A stretch of 64,000 nucleotides of DNA, from assembly GCF_003217775.1 (NCBI RefSeq), contig NZ_QJVJ01000009.1, positions 124,001-188,000 of the forward strand, in the 5' to 3' direction. The position numbers and the translations under genes are program-made. The notes under the pieces are model-generated. The model made no database searches, had not been told where the DNA came from, and saw only the letters and a program-made list of their open reading frames with translations. Of this stretch, positions 1 through 8,603 are shown piece after piece (the first letter of the stretch is position 1; every line of letters starts with the position of its first letter). The stretch is from Paenibacillus flagellatus (GTDB lineage Bacteria; Bacillota; Bacilli; Paenibacillales; NBRC-103111).

Positions 1-700
1 GCGGCACGCGGCGCTGTACCAGCATCGGGTAGTTCAGGAGCGCTTCGTCCAAGAAGCATTCGGGGGACCAGGAGGAGTAGATGGTGTTCGGCTTCGCCCG
101 CTTGGGATCTTTGAAAAACGTGCTGTCGGTTTCGACGATGTAGCAGGCGAGAGGGGGACGATCGGAAGGCTCGCTCAGCAGCGTATGGGCCATCCATTGG
201 ACGACGCCGGGATTCATCCCGGAGCAGACGATCCCTTTCACGCGGGTGAAGCGGTGCCGGTTGTTCTCGAACATGCGGTACCTCTCCAGCAGCGTGAAGC
301 CTTCCAGCTCCTCGTTGTCATCCACCTCGACGATTTCCAACGCCGTATTCGTGTACGCGATGCCGAGCTCGTCGCAGAGGGCGATCATGTCGACCGTATC
401 GGCCCAGGACAGATCGATGACAAGCGACGTCCCGGTATCGGCCAGGTGGGCGCGGACCCGGTCGAGCTCCAGCAGGTCGAATTGATGGAGGACGAACCGG
501 CCTTTCAAATTCGGCGCGATTCGGCCGTACTCGTCGAGCTTCTTCGGCTTGCGGTCGATCAGATGAATCTCGGCCCTGTTCAGGAAGGGGTGAAGCGGAT
601 CGGTCGGGTCGGCCGCCGCTTTGTTCAGCAGGGACAGGACGGCTTTGGCGACACCGCCGCCGCTGCCCAGAACGGATACGATTAAAGGTCGATTCTCCAA
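1..700 (-). CDS. Homospermidine synthase-like / saccharopine dehydrogenase-type NAD(P)-binding protein (3' part off window)
   Basis: The gene runs off the left edge, so only about the first 233 residues are visible. Translation from the TTG at 700 gives a Rossmann start with a glycine-rich loop (VLGSGGGVAKAV), then DLSWADTVDMIALCDELG and later VCSGMNPGVVQWMAHTLL. The last motif resembles the GANPG segment of homospermidine synthases, which transfer an aminobutyl group between polyamines using NAD+. The family assignment rests on this motif pattern; polyamine function is inferred. The TTG was chosen because AAAGGAG lies 8 bases upstream; an ATG at 708-706 is in another frame. No partner gene is visible. 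Confidence 0.6.
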   Translation of the reverse strand, partial: MENRPLIVSVLGSGGGVAKAVLSLLNKAAADPTDPLHPFLNRAEIHLIDRKPKKLDEYGRIAPNLKGRFVLHQFDLLELDRVRAHLADTGTSLVIDLSWADTVDMIALCDELGIAYTNTALEIVEVDDNEELEGFTLLERYRMFENNRHRFTRVKGIVCSGMNPGVVQWMAHTLLSEPSDRPPLACYIVETDSTFFKDPKRAKPNTIYSSWSPECFLDEALLNYPMLVQRRVP

Positions 701-805
701 GCTATCATCTCCTTTTTCGTACTCTATTCGTTCCGAAGCGGCGATGCTTGTACGTTTGAACTTGATAGACGGCAGAGATTATAGAATGGGGGAAAACGAT
801 AGAAA

Positions 806-840
806 AAAGGACTCGGCCGATTCGATCGGTAGAGTCCTTT
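806..840 (-). terminator. Intrinsic terminator after the SDR gene
   Basis: A 9-bp stem (AAAGGACTC at 806-814 with GAGTCCTTT at 832-840) is followed on the minus strand by a run of Ts. It separates the SDR gene from the downstream dehydrogenase gene. Confidence 0.8.
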
Positions 841-860
841 TACGGCGAAGCCACGTTCGG

Positions 861-1625
861 TTACAAGTGCGAGCCGCCGGTCGCGTCGACCATCTGCGCC
901 GTTACCCACCTGCCGTCGGGGGAGGCGAGAAACGCGACGACATCGGCGATATCGGCGGGCTGCCCGACCCGGCCGAACACCGACATGTCCGAGGCATGGC
1001 GGGTGCCTTCGGGGGTATGCAGCCACGAGGCGTTGACGTCCGTGTCGACGATGCCCGGCAGGACGGCGTTTACCGTAATGCCGCGCGGCCCGAGCAGCTT
1101 CGCGAGATGAAGCGTGAACGTATTGAGGGCGCCCTTGGTCACATTATAGGCCATCAGATGCGGGTAAGCGATGCGAGTCACGCCGGACGAAATATTGACG
1201 ATACGCCCTTCGTCCCGCAGAAGCGGCAACGCTTGCCGGACGAGGAAGAATGGGGCCTTGACGTTGACGGCGAGCAGCTCGTCGAATGATTCCTCCGTCG
1301 TCTCCTCGAACGTCTTCGACGTGCCGATTCCGGCGTTATTGACCAAAATATCGAACCGGTTGTCGCCGGTCCGGCGGGTAAGCTCCTCCTCGAAGGTCCG
1401 GACCAACCGGTCTACGCCGTCGACGGATTTCAGATCGGCGCCGACGGCGAACGCCCGCCCGCCGCGATCCTCGATGGCGCGGACGACATCCTCCGCCGCG
1501 GAGCGTGCGCTGCCGTAATGGACGGCGACGCTCGCTCCCTCCTCCGCAAGGCGCAACGCGATGCCCTTGCCGATCCCTCTGCTTCCGCCCGTAACCAGGG
1601 CGATTTTTCCTTCCAACCGTTTCAT
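861..1625 (-). CDS. SDR family NAD(P)-dependent oxidoreductase
   Basis: Classical short-chain dehydrogenase/reductase of 254 residues, the normal family length. It shows the cofactor motif TGGSRGIG at residues 12-19, NNAG at 96-99, and the catalytic S146/S147, Y160 and K164 (YNVTK). The C-terminal GGSHL-type end replaces the common GG stretch. The substrate cannot be read from sequence; FabG-like 3-oxoacyl reductase and glucose dehydrogenase-like members share these motifs. It lies 59 bases downstream of a MerR regulator gene in the same direction, suggesting co-transcription and regulation by that protein, and ends in a strong terminator. Confidence 0.85.
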   Translation of the reverse strand: MKRLEGKIALVTGGSRGIGKGIALRLAEEGASVAVHYGSARSAAEDVVRAIEDRGGRAFAVGADLKSVDGVDRLVRTFEEELTRRTGDNRFDILVNNAGIGTSKTFEETTEESFDELLAVNVKAPFFLVRQALPLLRDEGRIVNISSGVTRIAYPHLMAYNVTKGALNTFTLHLAKLLGPRGITVNAVLPGIVDTDVNASWLHTPEGTRHASDMSVFGRVGQPADIADVVAFLASPDGRWVTAQMVDATGGSHL

Positions 1626-1684
1626 TCTCCATCACTCCCTTGTCGTCTATACCCCCACTTTAAACGCTCCCGTTAAGGGGAGAG

Positions 1685-2506
1685 TCAAGCGCGGACGACA
1701 GGGACGAGCAATTCGGCCCATCGGGTCGGCCCGTACATGTCCCGATCCGGGGTCAAATACGTTTCGCGGATCGGCTCGCCCGGCGCCGGGACGAACCCGT
1801 TGGACGCGAGCCAGGACGCCGAGTCGCCGATGGCCGTACAGACGGAGCCGTACGGATCGCATCGGTGGAGGAACACCGCCGCCGTCTTCACTTCCGGCAA
1901 ATAACCGATTCGTACCCGGTCGCTGCCGGGGATCGTATGGGCAAGCGGCATGGCGACCTCCAGATCGACAGGGTCCGTTCCGTCGGAACGGCCGTGCCAG
2001 ATGACGGTCAGCGGACCGCTCCCTTCCTCGCCGAACGAACGGACGTAGCTTGCCGCCTCGTCCAGCAGGAGGCAGAGGCGCGTACGCGGTACGACGTCGC
2101 GGATCGTGGCCGCGAGCCGGGGTTCGACGGTTCGCACGATGACCGAGTCCGCAGGAGGGACGAATTCCGTACGCTCCACGCGGGCCATTCTGGCGTCGAT
2201 ATCGTCCAGTTGGCGCTGCGCTTCCCGAATCGTCCGCCGCAGCTCCGCTTGTTTGTCCGACAGCTTGCTTTTGACGTCTTCCGGCGACAGCGATTGCTGG
2301 AGGAAAGGGACGATCTGCTCCAAGGTAAAGCCTTGTTCCTTGAACGCGGCTATTCGCTTCACCGTCAACAGCTGAGCTTCCGTATAATACCGGTACCCCG
2401 TATGTTCGTCGACCGCCGCGGGCTTCAGCAGCCCGATATCGTCGTAAAATCGCAACGTCTTGACGGATACCCGGCTCCATTTGGCAAACTCGCCGATTTT
2501 CAGCAA
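1685..2506 (-). CDS. MerR family transcriptional regulator with C-terminal effector-binding domain
   Basis: About 273 residues. The N-terminus (LKIGEFAKWSRVSVKTLRFY, then DDIGLLKP) is a MerR winged helix; next comes a coiled-coil linker (roughly residues 75-120) and a GyrI/AraC-type ligand-binding domain of about 150 residues. Such BmrR/TipA-like proteins bind small cationic or hydrophobic compounds and untwist promoters with long spacers. I place the start at the TTG 2506-2504, 10 bases after AAAGGAG; GTG 2515 and TTG 2512 are alternatives but sit too close to that site. The SDR gene is immediately downstream. Confidence 0.85.
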   Translation of the reverse strand: MLKIGEFAKWSRVSVKTLRFYDDIGLLKPAAVDEHTGYRYYTEAQLLTVKRIAAFKEQGFTLEQIVPFLQQSLSPEDVKSKLSDKQAELRRTIREAQRQLDDIDARMARVERTEFVPPADSVIVRTVEPRLAATIRDVVPRTRLCLLLDEAASYVRSFGEEGSGPLTVIWHGRSDGTDPVDLEVAMPLAHTIPGSDRVRIGYLPEVKTAAVFLHRCDPYGSVCTAIGDSASWLASNGFVPAPGEPIRETYLTPDRDMYGPTRWAELLVPVVRA

Positions 2507-2599
2507 CGACAACACGCTCCTTTCACATGACCGATCGCTCTGTAGCCATCTTACCCGGTTGAGGCACCGCCGCCAAGATCCCGCGTTTCGCCGGTAACG

Positions 2600-2632
2600 C
2601 CAAAAAGCGAACCCTTGTGTACGGGTTCGCCC
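2600..2632 (-). terminator. Intrinsic terminator after the DUF3231 gene
   Basis: GCGAACCC (2607-2614) pairs with GGGTTCGC (2623-2630), followed by TTTTT on the minus strand. Confidence 0.8.
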
Positions 2633-2652
2633 GATTCCCTGCTTCGAGACGG

Positions 2653-3675
2653 TTACGTCCGGTCCGCCGTCGCCAACGCTTTCCGGTTTTCGGCGAGGGG
2701 CGGCTGCTCGAGCCACCGGTTGTCCGTCATGATTCGGATCCAGTCGGAGCCGACCTTCATGTCGTCGGCGATCGCGACCGTATATTTCGAGATCAAGTCC
2801 TTGCGCGGAGAGGACGCCATGCCGGAGCCGTAATACACCATCGCGGTCGAGAATAAAAACCCGACCAGGAACATCATCAGCTTGTCGCTAAACGGCGGCG
2901 TCGTGGAGTCGCTGATTTCCGCATCCAAGCTGGGAGGCGCGGGCAGGTGGTCGTCGTCCAGCGCTTTGTTGAGCATGTCGATATGCTTTTCCTTGATCTG
3001 AATCGCTTCCATGAAAAAATCGGTGACCTGCTTCGCTTGCGCCACTTGGCTGAAGGCGACGAGCGCCGCTTTCGCCAAAATGCTTTTTTTCAAATTAAAC
3101 AAAATATCGGTAATTTCCACGCAGCTGAGCGGCCGTTTGTCGCCGAACCACCCGGAGACGAACGACTGGCTTCTGACGAATTCCGGCGTATCGGGGGCCG
3201 ATATCGAAGGGGGGCGGAAGTACAGCCCCTTGCTCAGCAGGACGTCCTTGGTTCGATTGCACAGCTGCATGGAGGACACGCCGCATTCCGTAAAGTATTC
3301 CCGTACGTCCTTCCGCGAAGAGGTCGTAACGGCGCCGCTGTAGCCGTGGCAGCCGTGAATCGACATGATGTTCAAATAATGGAGCGACAGCGCATCGGAG
3401 AACAGCCTGGGAGCGGCCAGGTTCACATCCTGCTCCGAGAAGCCGACAGGGATGGGGAAGCCGTCGGTCTTCAAAAACGACCGGATCCGATCGACGTGCT
3501 TCTCGCCGAGACGCAGCGCATAATCGTACAAGGCTCGAATGTTCGCATCCTCCACATGCTGATGCAAAAACCGGTTGATGCATAGCCCGGCCGTTTCATT
3601 CATATATTGCGACCACAAGCCGGCGATTTCGGCTGAAGTCAGCTTCGGATGATGCGTCGAATGCAACAGGATCAC
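2653..3675 (-). CDS. DUF3231 family protein
   Basis: A 340-residue, all-helical protein recognised as DUF3231, common in Bacillus and Paenibacillus. The family is built of two ferritin-like/DinB-like helical halves; here both halves carry histidine- and glutamate-rich helices (GEKHVDRIRSFL near residue 58, IKEKHIDML near residue 230). No catalytic role is established. Some relatives are spore-associated. It is a single-gene unit with its own terminator. Assignment to the family is firm; function is unknown. Confidence 0.85.
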   Translation of the reverse strand: MILLHSTHHPKLTSAEIAGLWSQYMNETAGLCINRFLHQHVEDANIRALYDYALRLGEKHVDRIRSFLKTDGFPIPVGFSEQDVNLAAPRLFSDALSLHYLNIMSIHGCHGYSGAVTTSSRKDVREYFTECGVSSMQLCNRTKDVLLSKGLYFRPPSISAPDTPEFVRSQSFVSGWFGDKRPLSCVEITDILFNLKKSILAKAALVAFSQVAQAKQVTDFFMEAIQIKEKHIDMLNKALDDDHLPAPPSLDAEISDSTTPPFSDKLMMFLVGFLFSTAMVYYGSGMASSPRKDLISKYTVAIADDMKVGSDWIRIMTDNRWLEQPPLAENRKALATADRT

Positions 3676-3775
3676 CCCGTTCTATCGATTGGCTTTTCCT
3701 ATACTGTTTCCCGGATCGGCCGTAATATGCATAATAGGGGCCGGGAGGAAGGTACGGGGTAAGCCGGGGGATCGT

Positions 3776-4201
3776 TCAATCGATAAACGTATGGTTCAAC
3801 TTGGACAACAGCTGCTGCAGCGTGCGGCATTCGTCCGGCGTCCAATCCTGGAACAGGATGGCGAATCGCTCCAGCCGAATCCGCTTCGTCCTCGTCAGCT
3901 GTTCCATGCCGAGCTCCGTAATGGCGAACGTACTGGCGCGGCCGTCCTCCGGGTCCGGCTGCCGGCGAACGTATCCTTTCGCTTCCAAGGCGGCCGTCTG
4001 CCGGCTGATCGTCGAGATGTCCAGCCGGAATTGCTCGGAGAGCGTCTTCACGCCGACCGGCCCCTGTTCGGACAGCTGGTGCAAAAGCAGGAAGGCGGAG
4101 CGCTCCAGCGTGCCGAGCTTTTTGTCCAAAGCGGAGGAGGTCGCCCTCCGGACGAGCGTGGCCAGCTCCAGGTATATCGCCTCCAGAGGCTTGTCTTCCA
4201 T
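3776..4201 (-). CDS. MarR family transcriptional regulator
   Basis: 141 residues, the usual MarR length, with the winged-helix core at residues 40-100: LSEQFRLDISTISRQTAALE is the recognition region and DPEDGRAS the wing. GGAGGAA sits 9 bases before the ATG. It is transcribed divergently from an MFS exporter gene whose promoter carries a palindrome over the -10 element, the standard arrangement for a MarR repressor controlling an efflux pump. The inducing ligand is not readable. Confidence 0.88.
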   Translation of the reverse strand: MEDKPLEAIYLELATLVRRATSSALDKKLGTLERSAFLLLHQLSEQGPVGVKTLSEQFRLDISTISRQTAALEAKGYVRRQPDPEDGRASTFAITELGMEQLTRTKRIRLERFAILFQDWTPDECRTLQQLLSKLNHTFID

Positions 4202-4295
4202 CGGTCCCGTTCCTCCCTTGATCCAAGTCTGCTACTTGTACTTTACTTGATCGGCCGATCGAATGGCAACCGGCCGCGCGAAATCGGGTAAAGGA

Positions 4296-4323
4296 TTGAC
4301 ACGCCGGCATAAAGTTGTATAAT
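4296..4323 (+). promoter_or_regulatory. Sigma-A promoter of the MFS gene
   Basis: TTGACA at 4296-4301 and TATAAT at 4318-4323 with a 16-bp spacer: a near-consensus promoter reading toward the MFS gene. Confidence 0.85.
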
Positions 4324-4349
4324 ACAATCATGTAGTTTCATCATACAAC
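4314..4349. promoter_or_regulatory. Likely MarR operator (nested palindromes)
   Basis: TTGTATAATACAA (4315-4327) is a perfect palindrome covering the -10 element. A second arm, ATACAAC (4343-4349), is complementary to GTTGTAT (4314-4320). Position and symmetry fit repression by the divergent MarR protein; binding is inferred. Confidence 0.6.
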
Positions 4350-4375
4350 TAAACGGGTCGGCAATGCAAAAAGAT

Positions 4376-4407
4376 GGCAGAGGACTTGACGGTTCTGCCT
4401 TTTTTTC
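4376..4407 (+). terminator. Terminator-like hairpin in the MFS leader (possible attenuator)
   Basis: GGCAGA (4376-4381) pairs with TCTGCC (4394-4399), followed by seven Ts (4400-4407). It lies between the promoter and the start codon, so it would stop transcription before the MFS gene unless read through. Confidence 0.6.
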
Positions 4408-4481
4408 GCGTTTCGGGCATACCGCCGTCGGCACTGTCAAAGCCTATGCGTAACCCGCAGCGGCCAGAAATGGAGGAATCG

Positions 4482-5696
4482 TTGGTTATGTCGTCTAGTG
4501 TCCCTTATGAAGAAATCCGGAAGCGGTCCGGTACGTTCACTCAACCGTTGGCCGTCTGGGCGGTCGCCTTCGCCTGCGTCATCTCGTTTATGGGCATCGG
4601 TCTCGTCGATCCGATCCTGCCGGCGATCGCCAAAAAAATGCAGGCGACTCCGAGCCAAGTGTCGCTCCTGTTCACCAGCTACAATCTCGTTACCGGGGTG
4701 GCGATGCTCATTACGGGCTTCGTCTCGAGCCGGCTCGGGACCAAATGGACGCTGATCGCGGGCATTTTCCTGATCATCGTATTCGCCGGGCTGGCCGGCG
4801 GCTCCGATACGATTAACGCCATCGTATGGCTTCGGGGAGGATGGGGGCTCGGCAACTCGCTCTTTTTGGCGACGGCGCTGTCCGCCATCGTCGGGCTATC
4901 CGCCTCGGGCACCGCGCAAGCGATCATTTTTTACGAAGCGGCGCTCGGCCTCGGTATCGCCGTCGGTCCGCTGCTCGGCGGGGAGCTCGGCTCGATCTCG
5001 TGGCGCTGGCCGTTTTTCGGCGTCAGCACGTTGATGGGGGTCGCCTTCCTGTTCCTGCTCTTCATCATGCCGAACGTGGCGAAGCCGAACAAGCCGATCA
5101 AGCTGTCGGCGCCGTTCAAGGCGCTTGCCTATCCCGGCCTGCTGACGCTCGGCATCGTCGCCTTCTTGTACAACTTCGGCTTCTTTACGCTGATGGCGTA
5201 TTCGCCGTACGTCATGGAGCTGGACGAACGGGGGCTCGGCTACGTCTTCTTCGGCTGGGGGCTGCTGCTCGCGATTACGTCCGTATTCGTCGCGCCCAAG
5301 CTGCAAAAGCGGTTCGGGTCGGTCGCCTCGATTCTCGTCGTCCTGTCGGCGTTCGCCGTCATCCTATTAGCGATGGGGATCGGCGCGTATACGCCCGCGA
5401 TCGTGGTCGGCTGCGTCGTGCTGTCGGGCATGTTCCTCGGCATCAACAATACGCTCATCACGACGGCCGTCATGGAATCGGCGCCGGTAGAGCGCTCGGT
5501 CGCTTCGGCGGCGTACAGCTTCGTCCGGTTCATGGGCGGCGCCGTGTCGCCATGGCTGGCCGGCAAGCTGGCCGAATGGTTCAGCCCGCGCGTGCCGTTC
5601 GTCTTCGGCGCCGTCATGGTCCTGCTCGGCGTTCTGTTCTTGGCGGCCAGACGGAGCCATTTGAGCGGCATCGATTCGGCTATTTCCCACCATTGA
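4482..5696 (+). CDS. MFS transporter, DHA1 drug-exporter type (YfmO/YceJ-like)
   Basis: About 404 residues with 12 predicted membrane segments. The N-terminal half begins MGIGLVDPILPAIAKKMQ, a hallmark of DHA1 exporters; the motif A loop (SSRLGTKW) follows TM2 and motif C-like glycines sit near TM5 (GLGIAVGPLLGGELG). These transporters expel drugs or metabolites in exchange for protons. The start is TTG 4482 or ATG 4488, both after GGAGG at 4472-4476; the longer reading from 4374 runs through a terminator hairpin and is rejected. The divergent MarR gene probably represses it. Confidence 0.85.
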   Translation: MVMSSSVPYEEIRKRSGTFTQPLAVWAVAFACVISFMGIGLVDPILPAIAKKMQATPSQVSLLFTSYNLVTGVAMLITGFVSSRLGTKWTLIAGIFLIIVFAGLAGGSDTINAIVWLRGGWGLGNSLFLATALSAIVGLSASGTAQAIIFYEAALGLGIAVGPLLGGELGSISWRWPFFGVSTLMGVAFLFLLFIMPNVAKPNKPIKLSAPFKALAYPGLLTLGIVAFLYNFGFFTLMAYSPYVMELDERGLGYVFFGWGLLLAITSVFVAPKLQKRFGSVASILVVLSAFAVILLAMGIGAYTPAIVVGCVVLSGMFLGINNTLITTAVMESAPVERSVASAAYSFVRFMGGAVSPWLAGKLAEWFSPRVPFVFGAVMVLLGVLFLAARRSHLSGIDSAISHH

Positions 5697-5730
5697 CCCC
5701 ATCGCAAAGCGCCGCGCACGCGGACATTCG

Positions 5731-5775
5731 GGGCGTCTCCCGTCTTCGGACGGCGGAGGCGCCCTGTTTCGTTTT
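5731..5775 (+). terminator. Intrinsic terminator after the MFS gene
   Basis: GGGCGTCTCCCGTC (5731-5744), TTCG loop, then GACGGCGGAGGCGCCC (5748-5763), followed by a T-rich stretch. Confidence 0.75.
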
Positions 5776-5839
5776 CCCGGAAAATTCATTACAATAGATG
5801 GAACGATACGGACAACGAATTTAGCGAGCGGGTGGAACC

Positions 5840-6550
5840 ATGCAACCGATACAAGTGCTGATAGCCGACGACGACAAAGAAATTCGAGATTTGGTCAAAG
5901 CGTATTTGGAGAAGGAGCAGTACAAAGCGGATACGGCGGCGGACGGAGAGGAGGCGCTCCGGCTGTTCGATACGAAGACGTACCATCTCGTCCTGCTCGA
6001 CCTGATGATGCCGAAGATCGACGGAATCGAGGTTTGCCGCGCGCTCCGGGCGAAGTCGAACGTCCCGATCGTCATGCTGACGGCGAAGGACACGGAGATC
6101 GACAAAGTCGTGGGACTGAGCGTCGGGGCCGACGATTATATGACGAAGCCGTTCGGGATTCACGAGCTGGTCGCCCGGATCAAGGCGCATACGAGACGAT
6201 ACTTCTTGCTGGGCGGCGACGGCGGGGCCCAGCAAGAGACGGCGCTTCGGTTCAAGGGGATCTCGATCGATCCGAAGACGCATACCGTCACGAAAGCGGG
6301 GGAGCCGGTTCATTTGACGGCCAAAGAGTTCGAGCTGCTCCACTTTCTCGCCTCGCATCCGAATCAGGTGTTTACGAAAACGCAAATTTTCCGCCAAGTG
6401 TGGGACAGCGACTATATCGAAGACGACAACACGGTCATGGTCCATATCCGCAAGCTGCGGCTGAAAATCGAGACCGATCCATCCGATCCGAAGCGGATTC
6501 AGACCGTGTGGGGCATCGGCTACCGGTTTGCGGGAGAAAAAGATGAGTAG
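5840..6550 (+). CDS. OmpR/PhoB family response regulator (YcbL-like)
   Basis: 236 residues: receiver domain (1-120) with acidic pocket D10-D12, phospho-acceptor D54 and the conserved K in YMTKPFG, then a winged-helix effector domain (about 135-235). It overlaps the next gene, a histidine kinase, by 8 bases and precedes an ABC transporter, the same order as ycbL-ycbM-ycbN-ycbO in B. subtilis. Its likely binding sites are the 11-bp-phased repeats at 7572-7610. The inducing signal is unknown; in comparable systems it is cell-envelope stress or a peptide. Confidence 0.9.
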   Translation: MQPIQVLIADDDKEIRDLVKAYLEKEQYKADTAADGEEALRLFDTKTYHLVLLDLMMPKIDGIEVCRALRAKSNVPIVMLTAKDTEIDKVVGLSVGADDYMTKPFGIHELVARIKAHTRRYFLLGGDGGAQQETALRFKGISIDPKTHTVTKAGEPVHLTAKEFELLHFLASHPNQVFTKTQIFRQVWDSDYIEDDNTVMVHIRKLRLKIETDPSDPKRIQTVWGIGYRFAGEKDE

Positions 6551-7598
6551 CGGCAAGGGCGTCCTCCTGCTATTGCTGCAAGGGACGGCGGCGGCCGTCC
6601 TGCTGCTGTCGGAGCTTGCCGGACAGCCCCTCGGATTCGGCCGGGGGGCTTTATTCGGCGTGCTTTTCGTCTGCACGATCGCGCTGCTCTCGGGCCAGCT
6701 GCGCTTCTCCTCGCGCCTTCGGCGGATGAAGGCGGAGCTTGCGCGGGCGCGGAGCGGCAACTGGAATGCCCGTCTGCTGACGAACGGAGACCGTTCGCTC
6801 GACGACGTCGTCTTCTCCGTCAACGAATGGATCGAGAAGCTCGAGGAGATCCAAATCCGGACGGCCCGGTCCGAGGCGGCGCGCAAGAGCTTGCTGTCGA
6901 ACATTTCCCACGATATCCGGACGCCGCTCTCATCGATCATCGGGTACGCGGACGCGCTGAAGGACGACGTGGCGGCTACGCCAGAGCAGAAGAAGGAATA
7001 TATCGAGGTCATATCCGACAAAGCCCGCTCCTTGAAGCGCGTCATCGACGACATGTTCCAGATGGCCAAGCTCGACGCGGACGAAATGCCGCTTACGATG
7101 GAGCCTGTCGACTTCGCCGAGGTCGTCCGGGAATCGCTGATCGAAATCTTGCCCGACGTGCAGCTGCACGGACTGGAGCTGCACGTCCGCCTTCCGGACG
7201 ATCCGTGCGTCGTGGAGGCGGATCGGATCGGCTTGCTGCGGCTGACGGGCAACATTCTTAAAAACGCCGTGCATTACGGGAGGGACGGCGGTGCGGTAGG
7301 CGTCGAGATGAGTGAAGGGGCGGAGGAGGTCACGCTGCTGATTTGGGACCGCGGAGCGGGCATCGCGGAAGCGGACTTGCCCCGCGTATTCGAGCGTACG
7401 TACCGGACCGACCGGGCGAGACGCGCGCAGACCGGCGGGAGCGGGCTCGGGCTCGCGATCGCGAAGGCGCTGGCGGACAAGCATGGCGGCAAGCTGTGGG
7501 CGGAAAGCGTCCCCGGGGAACGGACGACGTTCGGCCTCGTCCTGCCGAAGCGGGGGCCGAGTGCGAACGGAATTAAGAAACCGTTAAGAGACGGTTAA
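6543..7598 (+). CDS. Sensor histidine kinase (YcbM-like)
   Basis: 351 residues. Two membrane segments (about 7-23 and 34-51) are joined by a very short external loop, so it is an intramembrane-sensing type. A linker is followed by HisKA with phospho-acceptor H123 in NISHDIRTPL and a HATPase domain with N-box NILKNAVHYG, DRGAGI and GGSGLGLAIA. The ATG at 6543 has GGGAG 6 bases upstream. Short-loop kinases next to ABC transporters commonly sense antimicrobial peptides through the transporter; that link is inferred. Confidence 0.88.
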   Translation: MSSGKGVLLLLLQGTAAAVLLLSELAGQPLGFGRGALFGVLFVCTIALLSGQLRFSSRLRRMKAELARARSGNWNARLLTNGDRSLDDVVFSVNEWIEKLEEIQIRTARSEAARKSLLSNISHDIRTPLSSIIGYADALKDDVAATPEQKKEYIEVISDKARSLKRVIDDMFQMAKLDADEMPLTMEPVDFAEVVRESLIEILPDVQLHGLELHVRLPDDPCVVEADRIGLLRLTGNILKNAVHYGRDGGAVGVEMSEGAEEVTLLIWDRGAGIAEADLPRVFERTYRTDRARRAQTGGSGLGLAIAKALADKHGGKLWAESVPGERTTFGLVLPKRGPSANGIKKPLRDG

Positions 7599-7626
7599 GC
7601 GCCATTTAAAACCGCCCGGTTATGCT
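7572..7626 (+). promoter_or_regulatory. Phased TTAAG repeats and -10 element upstream of the ABC operon
   Basis: ATTAAG (7572-7577), GTTAAG (7583-7588), GTTAAG (7594-7599) and TTTAAA (7605-7610) recur every 11 bp, one helical turn, the 6+5 layout of PhoP/OmpR-class sites. A TATGCT -10 candidate follows at 7621-7626, so the last repeats cover the -35 region. They overlap the kinase stop codon. Confidence 0.6.
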
Positions 7627-7682
7627 GAATACAGCGAACGAAGCCAACGCATGGCGTTACGCGGGAGAGGAGGCACCACACC

Positions 7683-8603
7683 ATGAGCATCGTCATCCGA
7701 ACGAACGGCCTGACCAAGACGTACGGGACGCAAAACGCGGTGGACAACCTGAGCATGAATGTCCGTCACGGGGAAATATACGGGTTTCTCGGCCAGAACG
7801 GCGCGGGCAAGACGACGACGATCCGCATGCTGCTCGGGTTGATCCGGCCGACGCGGGGGGACATCGAGCTGTTCGGCGAACCGCTGCACCGCAGCCCGAA
7901 GGAGCTGCTGCGAAGAGTCGGGGCGATCGTCGAGTATTCGGGCTTTTACGAGAATTTGACGGCGCGGGAAAATTTGCTCATTCATGCGAGACTGATGGGC
8001 GTCCATAAGCCGAATGCGCTGGATGAAGCGCTCGATCTCGTCGGCCTTCTGCACGAGACGAAGAAGCGGGTCGGGCAATATTCGCTCGGGATGAAGCAGC
8101 GGCTCGGCATCGCCCGCGCGGTGCTCCATTATCCGGAGCTTCTCATCCTGGACGAGCCGACCAACGGGCTGGACCCGATCGGAATCAAGGAAGTGCGGAG
8201 GCTGATCCGGTCGCTCGCCGAGGAACGGAAAATGACGATTCTCGTCTCGAGCCACATTTTGTCGGAAATCGAGCAGCTGGCGGACCGGATCGGGATCGTC
8301 CATAAGGGCAAGCTGCTGGAGCAAATATCGTTTGCCGAGCTGCGTGCGCGAAACCGCAAATACGTCGAATTTCAAGTGTCCGACGATAACAAGGCGGCCA
8401 TGCTGCTGGAGCGGCATTACGGCATTGTCGATTACGAAGTGCTGGACGAGGGCCGCATCCGCGTCTACTCGCATATCGGCGAGCAGGGCAAGCTGAACAA
8501 AACGTTCGTGGAGCACGGCATCGAGGTGCGGAAGATGGCGCCGAGCGAAGACCGGCTGGAAGACTATTTCGTCAAATTGATAGGCGGTGGAACGATTGGT
8601 TGA
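7683..8603 (+). CDS. ABC transporter ATP-binding protein (YcbN/BcrA-like)
   Basis: 306 residues. Walker A GQNGAGKTTT near residue 38, Q-loop, signature YSLGMKQRLG near residue 140, Walker B LLILDEPTNGLDP, then the H-loop (SSHILSEIEQ). A C-terminal extension of about 90 residues is typical of bacitracin/lantibiotic-export ATPases. It pairs with the permease immediately downstream, whose start overlaps its end, and is preceded by a two-component system, suggesting self-protection or envelope stress defence. Confidence 0.9.
   Translation: MSIVIRTNGLTKTYGTQNAVDNLSMNVRHGEIYGFLGQNGAGKTTTIRMLLGLIRPTRGDIELFGEPLHRSPKELLRRVGAIVEYSGFYENLTARENLLIHARLMGVHKPNALDEALDLVGLLHETKKRVGQYSLGMKQRLGIARAVLHYPELLILDEPTNGLDPIGIKEVRRLIRSLAEERKMTILVSSHILSEIEQLADRIGIVHKGKLLEQISFAELRARNRKYVEFQVSDDNKAAMLLERHYGIVDYEVLDEGRIRVYSHIGEQGKLNKTFVEHGIEVRKMAPSEDRLEDYFVKLIGGGTIG

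Noticed and set aside
4374-4481. N-terminal extension of the MFS protein from ATG 4374
   Set aside because: This segment contains the GGCAGA/TCTGCC terminator hairpin and lacks a ribosome binding site; the family starts near the TTG 4482/ATG 4488.
5789-7255. A 488-codon minus-strand open frame
   Set aside because: It is antisense to the response regulator and histidine kinase, whose catalytic motifs are intact.
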